From assembly GCF_003352835.1 (NCBI RefSeq), contig NZ_QLVD01000023.1, positions 450,100 through 514,099 on the forward strand: a stretch of 64,000 nucleotides of DNA, read 5' to 3'. This stretch comes from Ornithinimicrobium murale (lineage in GTDB: Bacteria > Actinomycetota > Actinomycetes > Actinomycetales > Dermatophilaceae). Under the pieces are notes generated by a model that had not been told where the DNA came from, ran no database searches, and saw nothing but the letters and a program-made list of their open reading frames with translations. Position numbers and translations under genes: made by a program. Below are positions 43,323-51,534 of the stretch, in pieces (position 1 is the stretch's first letter; the number at the start of each line of letters is the position of its first letter).

Positions 43323-45893
43323 TCAGGTGAGCGTGATGGTCTGGCCGTCGTCGGCGACACCGACCGTGACCGTGCTGCCGTCGACGATCTCGCCGGCCAG
43401 CAGGGCACGGGCCAGGCGGTCGCCGATCTCGGTCTGCACCAGACGGCGCAGCGGACGGGCACCGTAGGCCGGGTCGTAGCCACGCTCGGCCAGCCAGGCG
43501 CTGGCGGCCTCGGTGACCTCCAGTCCGATCCGGCGATCCGCCAGACGTCGGGCCAGGTGCTCCACCTGCAGCCCGACGATGGTCGCCAGCTCCTCGCGGC
43601 TCAGCGGGTCGAAGATCACGACCTCGTCGAGCCGGTTGAGGAACTCGGGCTTGAACGCGGTGCGGACGGTGGCCATCACCTGCTCGCGCTTGGTCGCCTG
43701 GTCGGAGACCGGGTCCACCAGGAACTGGCTGCCCAGGTTGGAGGTCATCACCAGGATCACGTTGCGGAAGTCGACGGTGCGGCCCTGCCCGTCAGTGAGG
43801 CGACCGTCGTCGAGCACCTGCAGCAGGATGTCGAAGGTCTCGGGGTGGGCCTTCTCGACCTCATCGAGCAGCACAACCGAGTAGGGACGGCGGCGCACCG
43901 CCTCGGTGAGCTGACCGCCCTCCTCGTAGCCGACGTAGCCCGGAGGGGCACCGACGAGGCGAGCGACCGAGTGACGTTCGGAGTACTCACTCATGTCGAT
44001 GCGCACCATCGCCCGCTCGTCGTCGAACAGGAAGTCAGCCAGGGCCTTGGCCAGTTCGGTCTTGCCGACGCCGGTGGGCCCCAGGAAGAGGAACGAGCCG
44101 GTCGGACGGTCCGGGTCGGCGATGCCCGCCCGCGAGCGGCGCACCGCGTCGGAGACCGCGCGGACCGCGGCGTGCTGCCCGATCAGGCGCTCGCCGAGGA
44201 CGTCCTCCATGCGGAGCAACTTCTCGGTCTCGCCCTCCAGGAGGCGGCCTGCCGGGATGCCGGTCCACATCGAGATCACGTCGGCGACGTCGTCCGCGCC
44301 GACCTCGTCCTTGACCATCGGGCTCTCGCCGGTCGCGCCGGCGGTCGACTCGGAGGCCTCGGCCTCCTGCGCCTGCGCGAGCTCCTGCTCGGCTGTGGGG
44401 ATCTCCCCGTAGAGCACGCGGGAGGCGGCCTCGTAGTTGCCCTCGCGCTGCAGGCGGTCGGCCTGGGTGCGCAGGTCGTCCAAGCGCGCCTTGAGCTCAC
44501 CGACCCGGTTGAGACCGGACTTCTCCGACTCCCAGCGGGCGGTCAGCGCGGCCAGCTCCTCGCGTTTGTCGGCGAGGTCGGCGCGCAGACGGTCCAGCCG
44601 CTCCCGCGAGGCGTCGTCGGACTCCTTCTCCAGGTGCAGCTCCTCCATGGTCAGCCGGTCGACGGCGCGCTGCAGCTCGTCGATCTCCACGGGGCTGGAG
44701 TCGATCTCCATGCGCAGCCGGCTCGCCGCCTCGTCGACCAGGTCGATCGCCTTGTCCGGCAGCTTGCGGCCGGTGATGTAACGGTCGGACAGCGTCGCAG
44801 CCGCGACCAGTGCGGAGTCGGCGATCGCCACCTTGTGGTGTGCCTCGTAGCGCTCCTTGAGGCCACGCAGGATCGCGATGGAGTCCTCGACGGTGGGCTC
44901 TCCGACGTAGACCTGCTGGAAGCGCCGCTCCAGGGCGGGGTCCTTCTCAATGTGCTCGCGGTACTCATCCAGCGTGGTCGCACCGACCAGTCGCAGCTCA
45001 CCGCGGGCCAGCAGCGGCTTGAGCATGTTGCCGGCGTCCATCGAGCCTTCTGCAGCCCCTGCACCGACCACGGTGTGTAGCTCGTCGATGAAGGTGACGA
45101 TGCGACCGTCGCTGGAGGTGATCTCGTTGAGGACGGCCTTGAGACGCTCCTCGAACTCACCGCGATACTTCGCACCGGCGACCATGGCCCCCAGGTCCAG
45201 GGAGATCAGCCGCTTCTCACGCAGCGACTCCGGCACGTCGCCGGCCACGATGCGCTGGGCGAGGCCCTCGACGACGGCGGTCTTGCCGACGCCGGGGTCA
45301 CCGATCAGCACCGGGTTGTTCTTGGTGCGGCGGGACAGCACCTGCACCACGCGGCGGATCTCGCTGTCGCGGCCGATCACCGGGTCGAGCTGACCCTCCC
45401 GGGCCAGTGCCGTCAGGTCGGAACCGTACTTCTCCAGGGCGTCATAGGTCGCCTCTGGGTCCTGGCTGTCGACCTTTGCGCCACCGCGCAGGGCGGGGAT
45501 CCGCGCGCGCAGCGCCTCGGCGTCCAGCCCGAAGCGCGAGTCCGCGGCCAGCGCGACCAGCAGGTGGTCGGTGGAGACGTAGGTGTCCCCCATGGCCTGC
45601 ATCTCCTGCTGGGCCGCCGCCAGGGCAGCCTGCAGCTGACGGGTGGGCTGGGCACTGCCGACGGCGGACCCGCTGGCGCTGGGCAGGCCAGCCAGCACGG
45701 TCTCGGCCGCCTGGGTCGCGCTCGCGGCTGAGGAGCCGACGGCATCCAGCAACGGCCCGGTCGTGGTGTCGCGCTGCTGGGCGAGCGCCCGGAGCAGGTG
45801 CGCGGTCTCCACCTGTGGGTGACCGGCCGCGGCGGCATCGCGCAGTGCGGTCGACAGGGCCTCCTGGGCCTTCGTGGTCAGTTGCAGGTCCAT
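43323..45893 (-). CDS. clpB: Disaggregase ClpB
   Basis: Hexameric AAA+ chaperone that, with DnaK, pulls proteins out of aggregates. The 856 residues contain the N-domain ([16 protein letters not shown]...), NBD1 Walker A GDPGVGKT, Walker B FIDELHT, the long coiled-coil middle domain ([30 protein letters not shown]...), NBD2 Walker [15 protein letters not shown] and Walker [11 protein letters not shown], ending without an FtsH-like peptidase. A HAIR element upstream places it in the HspR regulon with the dnaK operon at 59577-61505. Confidence 0.97.
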   Translation of the reverse strand: MDLQLTTKAQEALSTALRDAAAAGHPQVETAHLLRALAQQRDTTTGPLLDAVGSSAASATQAAETVLAGLPSASGSAVGSAQPTRQLQAALAAAQQEMQAMGDTYVSTDHLLVALAADSRFGLDAEALRARIPALRGGAKVDSQDPEATYDALEKYGSDLTALAREGQLDPVIGRDSEIRRVVQVLSRRTKNNPVLIGDPGVGKTAVVEGLAQRIVAGDVPESLREKRLISLDLGAMVAGAKYRGEFEERLKAVLNEITSSDGRIVTFIDELHTVVGAGAAEGSMDAGNMLKPLLARGELRLVGATTLDEYREHIEKDPALERRFQQVYVGEPTVEDSIAILRGLKERYEAHHKVAIADSALVAAATLSDRYITGRKLPDKAIDLVDEAASRLRMEIDSSPVEIDELQRAVDRLTMEELHLEKESDDASRERLDRLRADLADKREELAALTARWESEKSGLNRVGELKARLDDLRTQADRLQREGNYEAASRVLYGEIPTAEQELAQAQEAEASESTAGATGESPMVKDEVGADDVADVISMWTGIPAGRLLEGETEKLLRMEDVLGERLIGQHAAVRAVSDAVRRSRAGIADPDRPTGSFLFLGPTGVGKTELAKALADFLFDDERAMVRIDMSEYSERHSVARLVGAPPGYVGYEEGGQLTEAVRRRPYSVVLLDEVEKAHPETFDILLQVLDDGRLTDGQGRTVDFRNVILVMTSNLGSQFLVDPVSDQATKREQVMATVRTAFKPEFLNRLDEVVIFDPLSREELATIVGLQVEHLARRLADRRIGLEVTEAASAWLAERGYDPAYGARPLRRLVQTEIGDRLARALLAGEIVDGSTVTVGVADDGQTITLT

Positions 45894-46231
45894 CGTGTGG
45901 GGTTCCCCTTCCTCGGACTACGGTTCACCGTGGTCAACTCAGCCAAAGTTGAGCGTATTCCACTCAACTCTAGTCACGCCCTGCGGGCCGCTGGCCGCGA
46001 CCCCACGACACGTGAGATATGCCACACTCCGTGCGTTCGGCATACCACATCGACCAGACCAAACTCGCACGCCACGCCCCCTGTGGCTAGTCTGTGCCCT
46101 TGTTGCGCGCCACCTGCCCCAACTTTTTGTCCCGCGTCGCGCGCACGTGCCCCCGACCTCACCCCGCCCCGGGCGTGAGTGCTGGCTGATGACGGTCATG
46201 TGCCGTGGCAGCCCGCGACAAGGAGAAACAG
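45894..46231. other. Intergenic region between clpB and Rpf-type gene
   Basis: 338 bp without a gene. It contains the clpB HAIR element (45948-45968), the GGCATAC motif near 46040 and the AAGGAG ribosome site of the Rpf gene. I looked for a c-di-AMP (ydaO-type) riboswitch, which often precedes actinobacterial rpf genes, and did not find its conserved core. Confidence 0.5.
45948..45968 (-). promoter_or_regulatory. HspR-binding HAIR element before clpB
   Basis: GTTGAG (45948-45953), nine bases, CTCAAC (45963-45968): inverted TTGAG-N9-CTCAA, the HAIR consensus bound by HspR. A further, reversed CAACTC...GTTGAG pair overlaps it (45935-45953), suggesting more than one HspR dimer can bind. Confidence 0.85.
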
Positions 46232-47284
46232 ATGGTCCACGTCCGATCCGCGCCTGCCCGGGCGCCGCACACACGTCGCCTCACGGCTCGCCTCGCCGGC
46301 GTCACCACGGTCGCCGTCGTCGCCGCCGGCTTGTCGGCGAGCACCGCTCAGGCGTCCTACACCCCCGAGGTGTGGGACCGCGTCGCCCAGTGTGAGTCCG
46401 GCGGCAACTGGAGCATCAACACCGGCAACGGCTACTACGGCGGCCTGCAGTTCCACCCGCAGACCTGGCGGGGTTTCGGCGGCGGCACCTACGCCGGCTA
46501 CGCCCACCAGGCGAGCAAGGCCGAGCAGATCGCGATCGCCCGTCGCGTCCTGCACACGCAGGGCCCCGGCGCCTGGCCGGTCTGCTCCGTCAGGGCGGGT
46601 CTGACCCGCTCCAACGGTGGCGCCGACCCCAACGCCAAGCCCGGTGACGGCCAGGAGCCCGCCCCCGCGCCCGGCGAGCCGGTCACCCGCTGGGTCGACG
46701 CCAGCAACGCCGCCAACGTCCGCTCCGGCCCCGGCCTGGGCTACAACGTCGTCGGCGCCAAGGCCCGTGGGGCCGAGGTCCGCGGCACCATGACCAGCGG
46801 CTGGCTCAAGATCGGCGACGGCCAGTTCATCAGCGGCTCCATCCTGTCCGACTCCCCCGTGGACGGTGGCCAGCCGGCTCCGGACCCGGGCCCGGTGACC
46901 CGCTACGTCAGCGCGAGCAACGCCGCCAACGTCCGCTCCGGCCCCGGCCTGAACCACAGCGTCGTCGATGCCAGGACCCGCGGCGCGCAGGTCAGTGGCG
47001 TCATGACCTCCAACGGCTGGCTCGAGATCGCCGAGGGTCGGTTCATCAGCAGCGTCGTCCTGTCGACCTCGCCGGTCAGCGGCGGTGAGGAGCCTGGTGA
47101 GGTCACCCGCTATGTCAGCGCCAGCAACGCCGCCAACGTCCGCTCGGGCCCCGGCCTGGGCCACAGCATCGTGGGCGGCAAGGACCGCGGCACGCAGGTC
47201 TCCGGCGCGTTGGAGAACGGCTGGCTGCGCATCGGTGAGGGGCAGTACATCAGCAGCGTCGTGCTGTCGAAGTGGCCGGTCTGA
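46232..47284 (+). CDS. Rpf-type transglycosylase with three SH3 repeats
   Basis: A 350-residue secreted peptidoglycan hydrolase. The signal peptide ends at about A41 (SASTAQA). The resuscitation-promoting-factor/lysozyme-like domain follows (SYTPEVWDRVAQCESGGNWSINTGNGYYGGLQFHPQTW...) with catalytic E55 and a Cys pair. Three bacterial SH3 modules of about 60 residues follow, each starting VTRYVSASNAANVRSGPGL. The start at 46232 has AAGGAG at seven bases. The SH3 repeats should bind the wall and the catalytic domain cut glycan strands during growth or resuscitation. Confidence 0.92.
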   Translation: MVHVRSAPARAPHTRRLTARLAGVTTVAVVAAGLSASTAQASYTPEVWDRVAQCESGGNWSINTGNGYYGGLQFHPQTWRGFGGGTYAGYAHQASKAEQIAIARRVLHTQGPGAWPVCSVRAGLTRSNGGADPNAKPGDGQEPAPAPGEPVTRWVDASNAANVRSGPGLGYNVVGAKARGAEVRGTMTSGWLKIGDGQFISGSILSDSPVDGGQPAPDPGPVTRYVSASNAANVRSGPGLNHSVVDARTRGAQVSGVMTSNGWLEIAEGRFISSVVLSTSPVSGGEEPGEVTRYVSASNAANVRSGPGLGHSIVGGKDRGTQVSGALENGWLRIGEGQYISSVVLSKWPV

Positions 47285-47311
47285 GCCTGACCACCTGATC
47301 TGACCCCGCTC

Positions 47312-47348
47312 TGGCGCGGTCCTGGCTAACCGAGCCGGGACCGCGCCA
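47312..47348. terminator. Shared terminator for Rpf-type gene and NUDIX gene
   Basis: Perfect 11-bp arms TGGCGCGGTCC (47312-47322) and GGACCGCGCCA (47338-47348). The right arm is the last coding bases of the convergent NUDIX gene, so the 3' end of one gene doubles as terminator for the other. Confidence 0.7.
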
Positions 47349-47886
47349 TTGCTATGGCCTCGATCAGATCCGGCGCCACATCGGGTGGGCCGGTGGGCGT
47401 GCCCAGCGATCGGACGGGCCACCAGCGCACGTCCAGGGACTCCTGGGACACCGCGTGCTCGGCCCCCGCCGGCGCCACCGCTGCGAACCGGACGTCCAGG
47501 TGGTGCACGCCGCCCTGGTCGCCGCAGAACGGCACCGCGTGCTCATCCAGGTGGATCGGCACGCTGTCGATCCGGAGCCCCTCGATGCCCGACTCCTCGC
47601 TGGCCTCCCGCAGCGCCGCGTCCACCAGTCGTGCGTCCTCCGGCTCGCAGTGCCCACCGAACTGGAACCACTTCTGGGCGCGGGCGTGCAGGGTCAACAG
47701 GACCTCCGACCCGTTCTCGGAGAGGACGACGGTGCTCGCGGTGATGTGATCCGGATAGCAGGACCGCTCCATACCGTCCGGGCAGTCGTAGAGGTGCCCG
47801 CCGAACCGGTCGCGCAGGGCAGCCTGCTCGGCGTTCGGCGGCACCCACGCAGTGAGGGTCTTCAGGGCGTCCCGGTGCAGTGTCAC
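47326..47886 (-). CDS. NUDIX hydrolase
   Basis: A 186-residue NUDIX enzyme that would hydrolyse a nucleoside-diphosphate derivative. The Nudix box is a variant: FGGHCEPEDARLVDAALREASEESGI, two residues longer than the GX5EX7REUXEEXGU consensus between E and RE. A preceding YDCPDGMERSCYPDHITASTVVL and a late DVRFAAVAPAG strand complete the fold. The GTG at 47886 is the first start after the 30-bp repeat array. The frame stays open through the array, so a repeat-containing N-terminal extension cannot be excluded. The substrate is unknown. Confidence 0.82.
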   Translation of the reverse strand: MTLHRDALKTLTAWVPPNAEQAALRDRFGGHLYDCPDGMERSCYPDHITASTVVLSENGSEVLLTLHARAQKWFQFGGHCEPEDARLVDAALREASEESGIEGLRIDSVPIHLDEHAVPFCGDQGGVHHLDVRFAAVAPAGAEHAVSQESLDVRWWPVRSLGTPTGPPDVAPDLIEAIAMARSRLG

Positions 47887-47904
47887 CTCCCTATTGTCAG
47901 GGGG

Positions 47905-48060
47905 CGTGACACTGGTGCACGACAGGACACCATCCGCACCTCTGGTGCACACCAGGACACCATCCGCACCTCTGGTGCACACCAGGACACCATCCGCACC
48001 TCTGGTGCGCACCAGGACACCAACCGCACCTCTGGTGCGCCTGGCGACACCAGTGTCACG
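47905..48060. repeat. Palindromic element with 30-bp internal modules (five units)
   Basis: Outer arms CGTGACACTGGTG (47905-47917) and CACCAGTGTCACG (48048-48060) are perfect 13-bp complements. Between them GGTGCACaccaggacacc-type modules start at 47914, 47944, 47974, 48004 and 48034, exactly 30 bp apart. Each junction CTGGTG-CA-CACCAG is itself palindromic. The right arm contains the ZIP transporter stop codon. It is related to the element at 33329-33404. Confidence 0.9.
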
Positions 48061-48853
48061 TCATCGCCAGACTGCCCCACACGACGAAGGCTCCCGCCGC
48101 CAGACCGGCCAACGACTGGACGGGGTGGGTCTGATAGCGACGTGCCGCGGGGATCAGCTCTCGGAGGCTGAGCGCGATCATCATCCCGGCGACCAGGGCC
48201 AGGGTGAGCACCAGCAGTTCCGGTGGCAGGACGGCGCGCAGCACGAAGTAGCCCACGAGAGCACCCACCGGCTCGGCGAGACCGGCCACGGTGGCCCAGA
48301 TGATCGCTGGCCTGCGACGGCCGGTGGCTGCGAACACCGGTGCCGCGACCGCCATGCCCTCCGGCACGTTGTGGATCGAGATCGCAACAGCCAGGCCCAC
48401 GCCGAGCTCCGGGGACTCAAGCATGGTGAGGAAGGTCATCAGCCCCTCGGGGGCGTTGTGCGCACCAATCACGAGGGCGATCAGCAGGCCGCTGCGCGCC
48501 AGCCGAGCGTTGCCCTGCAGCGCTGGCGCGTCACTCTCCACCGCATCGGCGCCCGCAGCGTCGGCGGTCGGCGCGTGCCCGGGGAGCACCACGTCGATCA
48601 GCAGCACCAGCGCGCAGCCGACCACAAAGGCGCCCGCGGTCCACCAGATCGGCTGACCCACCCGCGAGTCGCGCAGCGTTGACAGACTCAGCGGCAGGAT
48701 CTCCAGCACGGAGAGCACGATCATCAGACCAGCCGCGAACGCCAGGCCAAAGGCCAGGGGCCCACGCTTCCGCATCCCCGGGTGCAACGCGAGGAACCCG
48801 CCGACCACGGTGGCCAACCCCGCCAGGACCGTGGCCGCGATCGCCCAGATCAC
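48056..48853 (-). CDS. ZIP-family divalent metal transporter
   Basis: A 265-residue membrane protein with about eight helices of the ZupT/ZIP family, importing zinc, iron or manganese. Helix IV carries LVIGAHNAPEGLMTFL and helix V ISIHNVPEGMAVAAPVF; the two HNxPEG motifs form the binuclear metal site. The loop between helices III and IV is short and lacks a His-rich metal sensor. The gene is monocistronic or leads into the NUDIX gene across a 30-bp repeat array. The metal cannot be assigned. Confidence 0.9.
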   Translation of the reverse strand: MIWAIAATVLAGLATVVGGFLALHPGMRKRGPLAFGLAFAAGLMIVLSVLEILPLSLSTLRDSRVGQPIWWTAGAFVVGCALVLLIDVVLPGHAPTADAAGADAVESDAPALQGNARLARSGLLIALVIGAHNAPEGLMTFLTMLESPELGVGLAVAISIHNVPEGMAVAAPVFAATGRRRPAIIWATVAGLAEPVGALVGYFVLRAVLPPELLVLTLALVAGMMIALSLRELIPAARRYQTHPVQSLAGLAAGAFVVWGSLAMT

Positions 48854-48910
48854 GGCCGCTTCCTGTTCACCGTCGGGTCAGCCGCTGACCAGCGCACCAG
48901 CACTACCCCT

Positions 48911-50083
48911 TCAGCGGAAGGCCGCGTGGCCGGTGAGGGCCTGCCCGACCACCAGGGTGTGCATCTCGGTGGTGCCCTCATAGGTCAGCACCGACTCGAG
49001 GTTGGCGGCGTGCCGCAGCGGGGAGTACTCCGCGCTGATCCCGTTGGCACCCAGCACGCTGCGGCACTCCCGGGCGATGGCCAGCGCCCGCCGCACGTTG
49101 TTGAGCTTGCCCAGGCTCACCTGCGCCGGCGCCAGGGTGCCGGCTTCCTTGAGGCGGGCGAGGTGCCGGGCGAGCAGCACGCCGGTGACGTAGTCCGCGG
49201 TCAGGTCCGCCAACTTGGCCTGGGTCAACTGGAACCCCGCGATGGGGCGGTCGAACTGAACCCGGCTGCCGGCATACGAGATCGCCGACTCCAGGCTGTC
49301 GCGCGCGGCCCCCATCGCCCCGAAGATGATCCCGAACCGGGCCTCGGTGAGACAACTGAGCGGCCCCTTCAGGCCGGTCACCCCAGGCAGCGCGGCCGAC
49401 TCCGGCAACCGCACCCCCTCCAGGACCAGCTCACTGGTGACCGAGGCGCGCAGGGACAGCTTGCCGCCGATCTCCGGAGCCGCGAACCCGGGGGTGTCGG
49501 TCGGCACGACGAAGCCGCGGATGCCGTCCTCGGTCTGCGCCCAGACGACCGCGACCGCGGCCACCGAGCCGTTGGTGATCCACATCTTCGTGCCGTCCAG
49601 CACCCAGTCGCTACCGTCGCGGCGGGCACGGGTCCGCATCCCGGCGGGGTCGGACCCGTGGTCCGGCTCGGTCAGGCCGAAGCAGCCGATCGCCTCACCG
49701 GCCGCCAGCTGCGGCAGCCACTCCCGCTTCTGCTCCTCGGAGCCGAAGGCATGGATGGCCTGCATCGCCAGTGACCCCTGCACGCTCACCAGGGAGCGCA
49801 GGCCGGAGTCGGCCGCCTCGACCTCGGCGCAGACCAGGCCGTATGCCGTGGGGCTGGCCCCCGCGCAGCCGTATCCACTCAGGTGCATGCCCAGGACGCC
49901 GAGCCGGCCGAACTCACGGGCCAGCTCCCGGACTGGGAGTGCCCCGTCGGTGTACCAGGTAGGCAGGTGCGGGCGCACCCGGTCGGCGAGGAACGCCCGG
50001 GTCGCGTCCCGCAGGGCGAGATCGTCCTCGCTCAACCCGTGGTCCAGGGCGCCGAGCTCGTCGGGGGTCCAGGTGCGTGCCAT
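48911..50083 (-). CDS. Acyl-CoA dehydrogenase (glutaryl-CoA dehydrogenase-like)
   Basis: A 390-residue FAD enzyme that oxidises an acyl-CoA. Features: CFGLTEPDHGSDPAGM (FAD/substrate loop), WVLDGTKMWITNG, the ISYAGSRVQFDRPIAGFQLTQAKLADL block, and the catalytic base in LTYEGTTEMHTLVVGQALTG near residue 367. The Arg near the active site (AGSRVQF) and the position of the Glu match glutaryl-CoA dehydrogenase. The ATG overlaps the RraB-like gene stop (TGATG). Role in lysine/tryptophan breakdown is likely but not proven. Confidence 0.88.
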   Translation of the reverse strand: MARTWTPDELGALDHGLSEDDLALRDATRAFLADRVRPHLPTWYTDGALPVRELAREFGRLGVLGMHLSGYGCAGASPTAYGLVCAEVEAADSGLRSLVSVQGSLAMQAIHAFGSEEQKREWLPQLAAGEAIGCFGLTEPDHGSDPAGMRTRARRDGSDWVLDGTKMWITNGSVAAVAVVWAQTEDGIRGFVVPTDTPGFAAPEIGGKLSLRASVTSELVLEGVRLPESAALPGVTGLKGPLSCLTEARFGIIFGAMGAARDSLESAISYAGSRVQFDRPIAGFQLTQAKLADLTADYVTGVLLARHLARLKEAGTLAPAQVSLGKLNNVRRALAIARECRSVLGANGISAEYSPLRHAANLESVLTYEGTTEMHTLVVGQALTGHAAFR

Positions 50084-50424
50084 CAGTGATCGGCCCCTGC
50101 CGGCGGTCGCTGGTCACCGGGTTCGTCGTACCACCCGTCGTGCTCGGTGGCCAACGTCGTGAACCGGTCGCGGAGCCCTTCGTAGGCCCCGCCACCGGAG
50201 GCGTCGGGCAGCCGCTGGTCGACGATGTGGACCGCCCACTCGTGGGCCTCGTCGTCGTCCTCGGTGCGCAGCACCTCCCGGATGACCGACACGTGGGCGA
50301 ACCCCTCCTCCGCGAGTTCGTCGGCCACCGCCTCGGCAGTGTTCCGCTCGGGGAAGATCAACAGGTGCTCGGCCCCGGGCCGGCTGGCGCCCGCGGAGGC
50401 CTCTCGCTCGCTGGCGCTCTCCAT
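50083..50424 (-). CDS. RraB-like protein
   Basis: A 113-residue soluble protein resembling the ribonuclease E inhibitor RraB fold: [53 protein letters not shown] and the [20 protein letters not shown] ending. In enterobacteria RraB binds RNase E and alters mRNA decay; whether this actinobacterial version acts on RNase E/G is unknown. The N-terminal 18 residues are disordered. It is translationally coupled to the acyl-CoA dehydrogenase gene, with no obvious functional link. Confidence 0.7.
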   Translation of the reverse strand: MESASEREASAGASRPGAEHLLIFPERNTAEAVADELAEEGFAHVSVIREVLRTEDDDEAHEWAVHIVDQRLPDASGGGAYEGLRDRFTTLATEHDGWYDEPGDQRPPAGADH

Positions 50425-50554
50425 GCGGTCACTATCTCACCCACCCCAACCTGGACACGGCGAGGCGTCAGGGCACCAGCCAAGGCCGTGGCACAGGCGA
50501 CGGATACCTGCCCAGGTGTGGCCCCACAGCTGCCGTGGCTGGGATGATGGGCCC

Positions 50555-51352
50555 ATGACCGAGTCCCTGCCCGTCGACTGCTGGCTCACTGACATGGACG
50601 GCGTGCTCGTCCATGAGGAGCGCGCGCTTCCCGGAGGTGCCGAGTTCATCACCGAGCTGCTGGAGACGGGGGTGCGCTTCCAGCTCCTGACGAACAACTC
50701 GATCTACACACCCCGCGACCTGCGCGCGCGGCTGGCGACCGGGGGCATCGAGGTGCCCGAGGAGGCGATCTGGACCTCCGCCCTGGCGACCGCCCAGTTC
50801 CTGGCCGACCAGCGTGAGGCCGGCTCGGCCTACGTCATCGGCGAGGCCGGCCTGACCAACGCCCTGCACGACGTCGGCTACGTGATGACCGACCGGTCCC
50901 CGGACTATGTGGTGCTCGGAGAGACCCGCACCTACTCCTTCGAGGCCATCACCCGGGCCATCCGACTCGTCGAGGACGGCGCCCGCTTCATCGCGACCAA
51001 CCCCGACCCTACCGGCCCCTCGGCCCACGGACCGCTGCCGGCGACCGGATCGGTCGCGGCGCTGATCACCCGGGCGACCGGCGTGGAGCCCTATTTCGTC
51101 GGCAAGCCCAACCCCCTGATGATGCGCAGCGCTCTCAACCGCATCGACGCCCACTCCGAGCACACCGTGATGATCGGCGACCGGATGGACACCGACATCG
51201 TCAGTGGCCTGGAGGCCGGTCTGCGCACCGTCCTGGTCCTCACCGGATCCACCAGCCCCGAGCAGGTGGACCGCTTCCCGTTCCGGCCGACCCGGGTCTG
51301 CGACTCCATCGCCGACGTCGTCCCACTCATCCGTGAGTTTGCGCGCAGGTAA
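50555..51352 (+). CDS. HAD-IIA family phosphatase (NagD-like)
   Basis: A 265-residue HAD hydrolase with a large C2 cap. Motif I is [14 protein letters not shown], motif II LLTNNS, the cap contains [19 protein letters not shown], the Lys is in [10 protein letters not shown], and motif IV is [19 protein letters not shown]. This class acts on ribonucleoside monophosphates, p-nitrophenyl phosphate or sugar phosphates. The substrate is not known. I use the ATG at 50555 because upstream codons are not conserved in character. It is a single gene, divergent from the RraB-like gene. Confidence 0.9.
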   Translation: MTESLPVDCWLTDMDGVLVHEERALPGGAEFITELLETGVRFQLLTNNSIYTPRDLRARLATGGIEVPEEAIWTSALATAQFLADQREAGSAYVIGEAGLTNALHDVGYVMTDRSPDYVVLGETRTYSFEAITRAIRLVEDGARFIATNPDPTGPSAHGPLPATGSVAALITRATGVEPYFVGKPNPLMMRSALNRIDAHSEHTVMIGDRMDTDIVSGLEAGLRTVLVLTGSTSPEQVDRFPFRPTRVCDSIADVVPLIREFARR

Positions 51353-51413
51353 ACACAAGGTGAACATCAGGTAACGCACCGCGTGGCTAAAGCCTCGACG
51401 TCAGGGCCAGGGT

Positions 51414-51468
51414 TTGACCAGATTGCTCACGTTCCCTAAGTTTGGTCCGGGTGCCCGTGGGGGGTGCC
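51414..51468 (+). promoter_or_regulatory. Promoter and conserved leader motif of subtilase 1
   Basis: TTGACC (51414-51419), 17 bp, TAAGTT (51437-51442), then a G-rich leader motif CGGGTGCCCG-TGGGGGGTGCC (51448-51468). The same promoter spacing and an identical leader motif precede the paralogous subtilase at 54162. The motif would be at the 5' end of the mRNA, about 65 bases before the start codon. Confidence 0.65.
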
Positions 51469-51534
51469 TTGCAGATCCGCTGGTGCTAGCACGTCCTCGG
51501 GCGTTCGGGACCAGCTCAATCCGAATGGGGAATC

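Noticed and set aside
45894..46231. c-di-AMP riboswitch upstream of the Rpf-type gene
   Set aside because: Expected from other actinobacteria, but the conserved core sequences are absent.
47905..48060. CRISPR array
   Set aside because: The 30-bp period has no variable spacers; the whole unit is repeated. The same holds for 15389-15502, 8955-9018 and 28637-28727. No cas genes are present.
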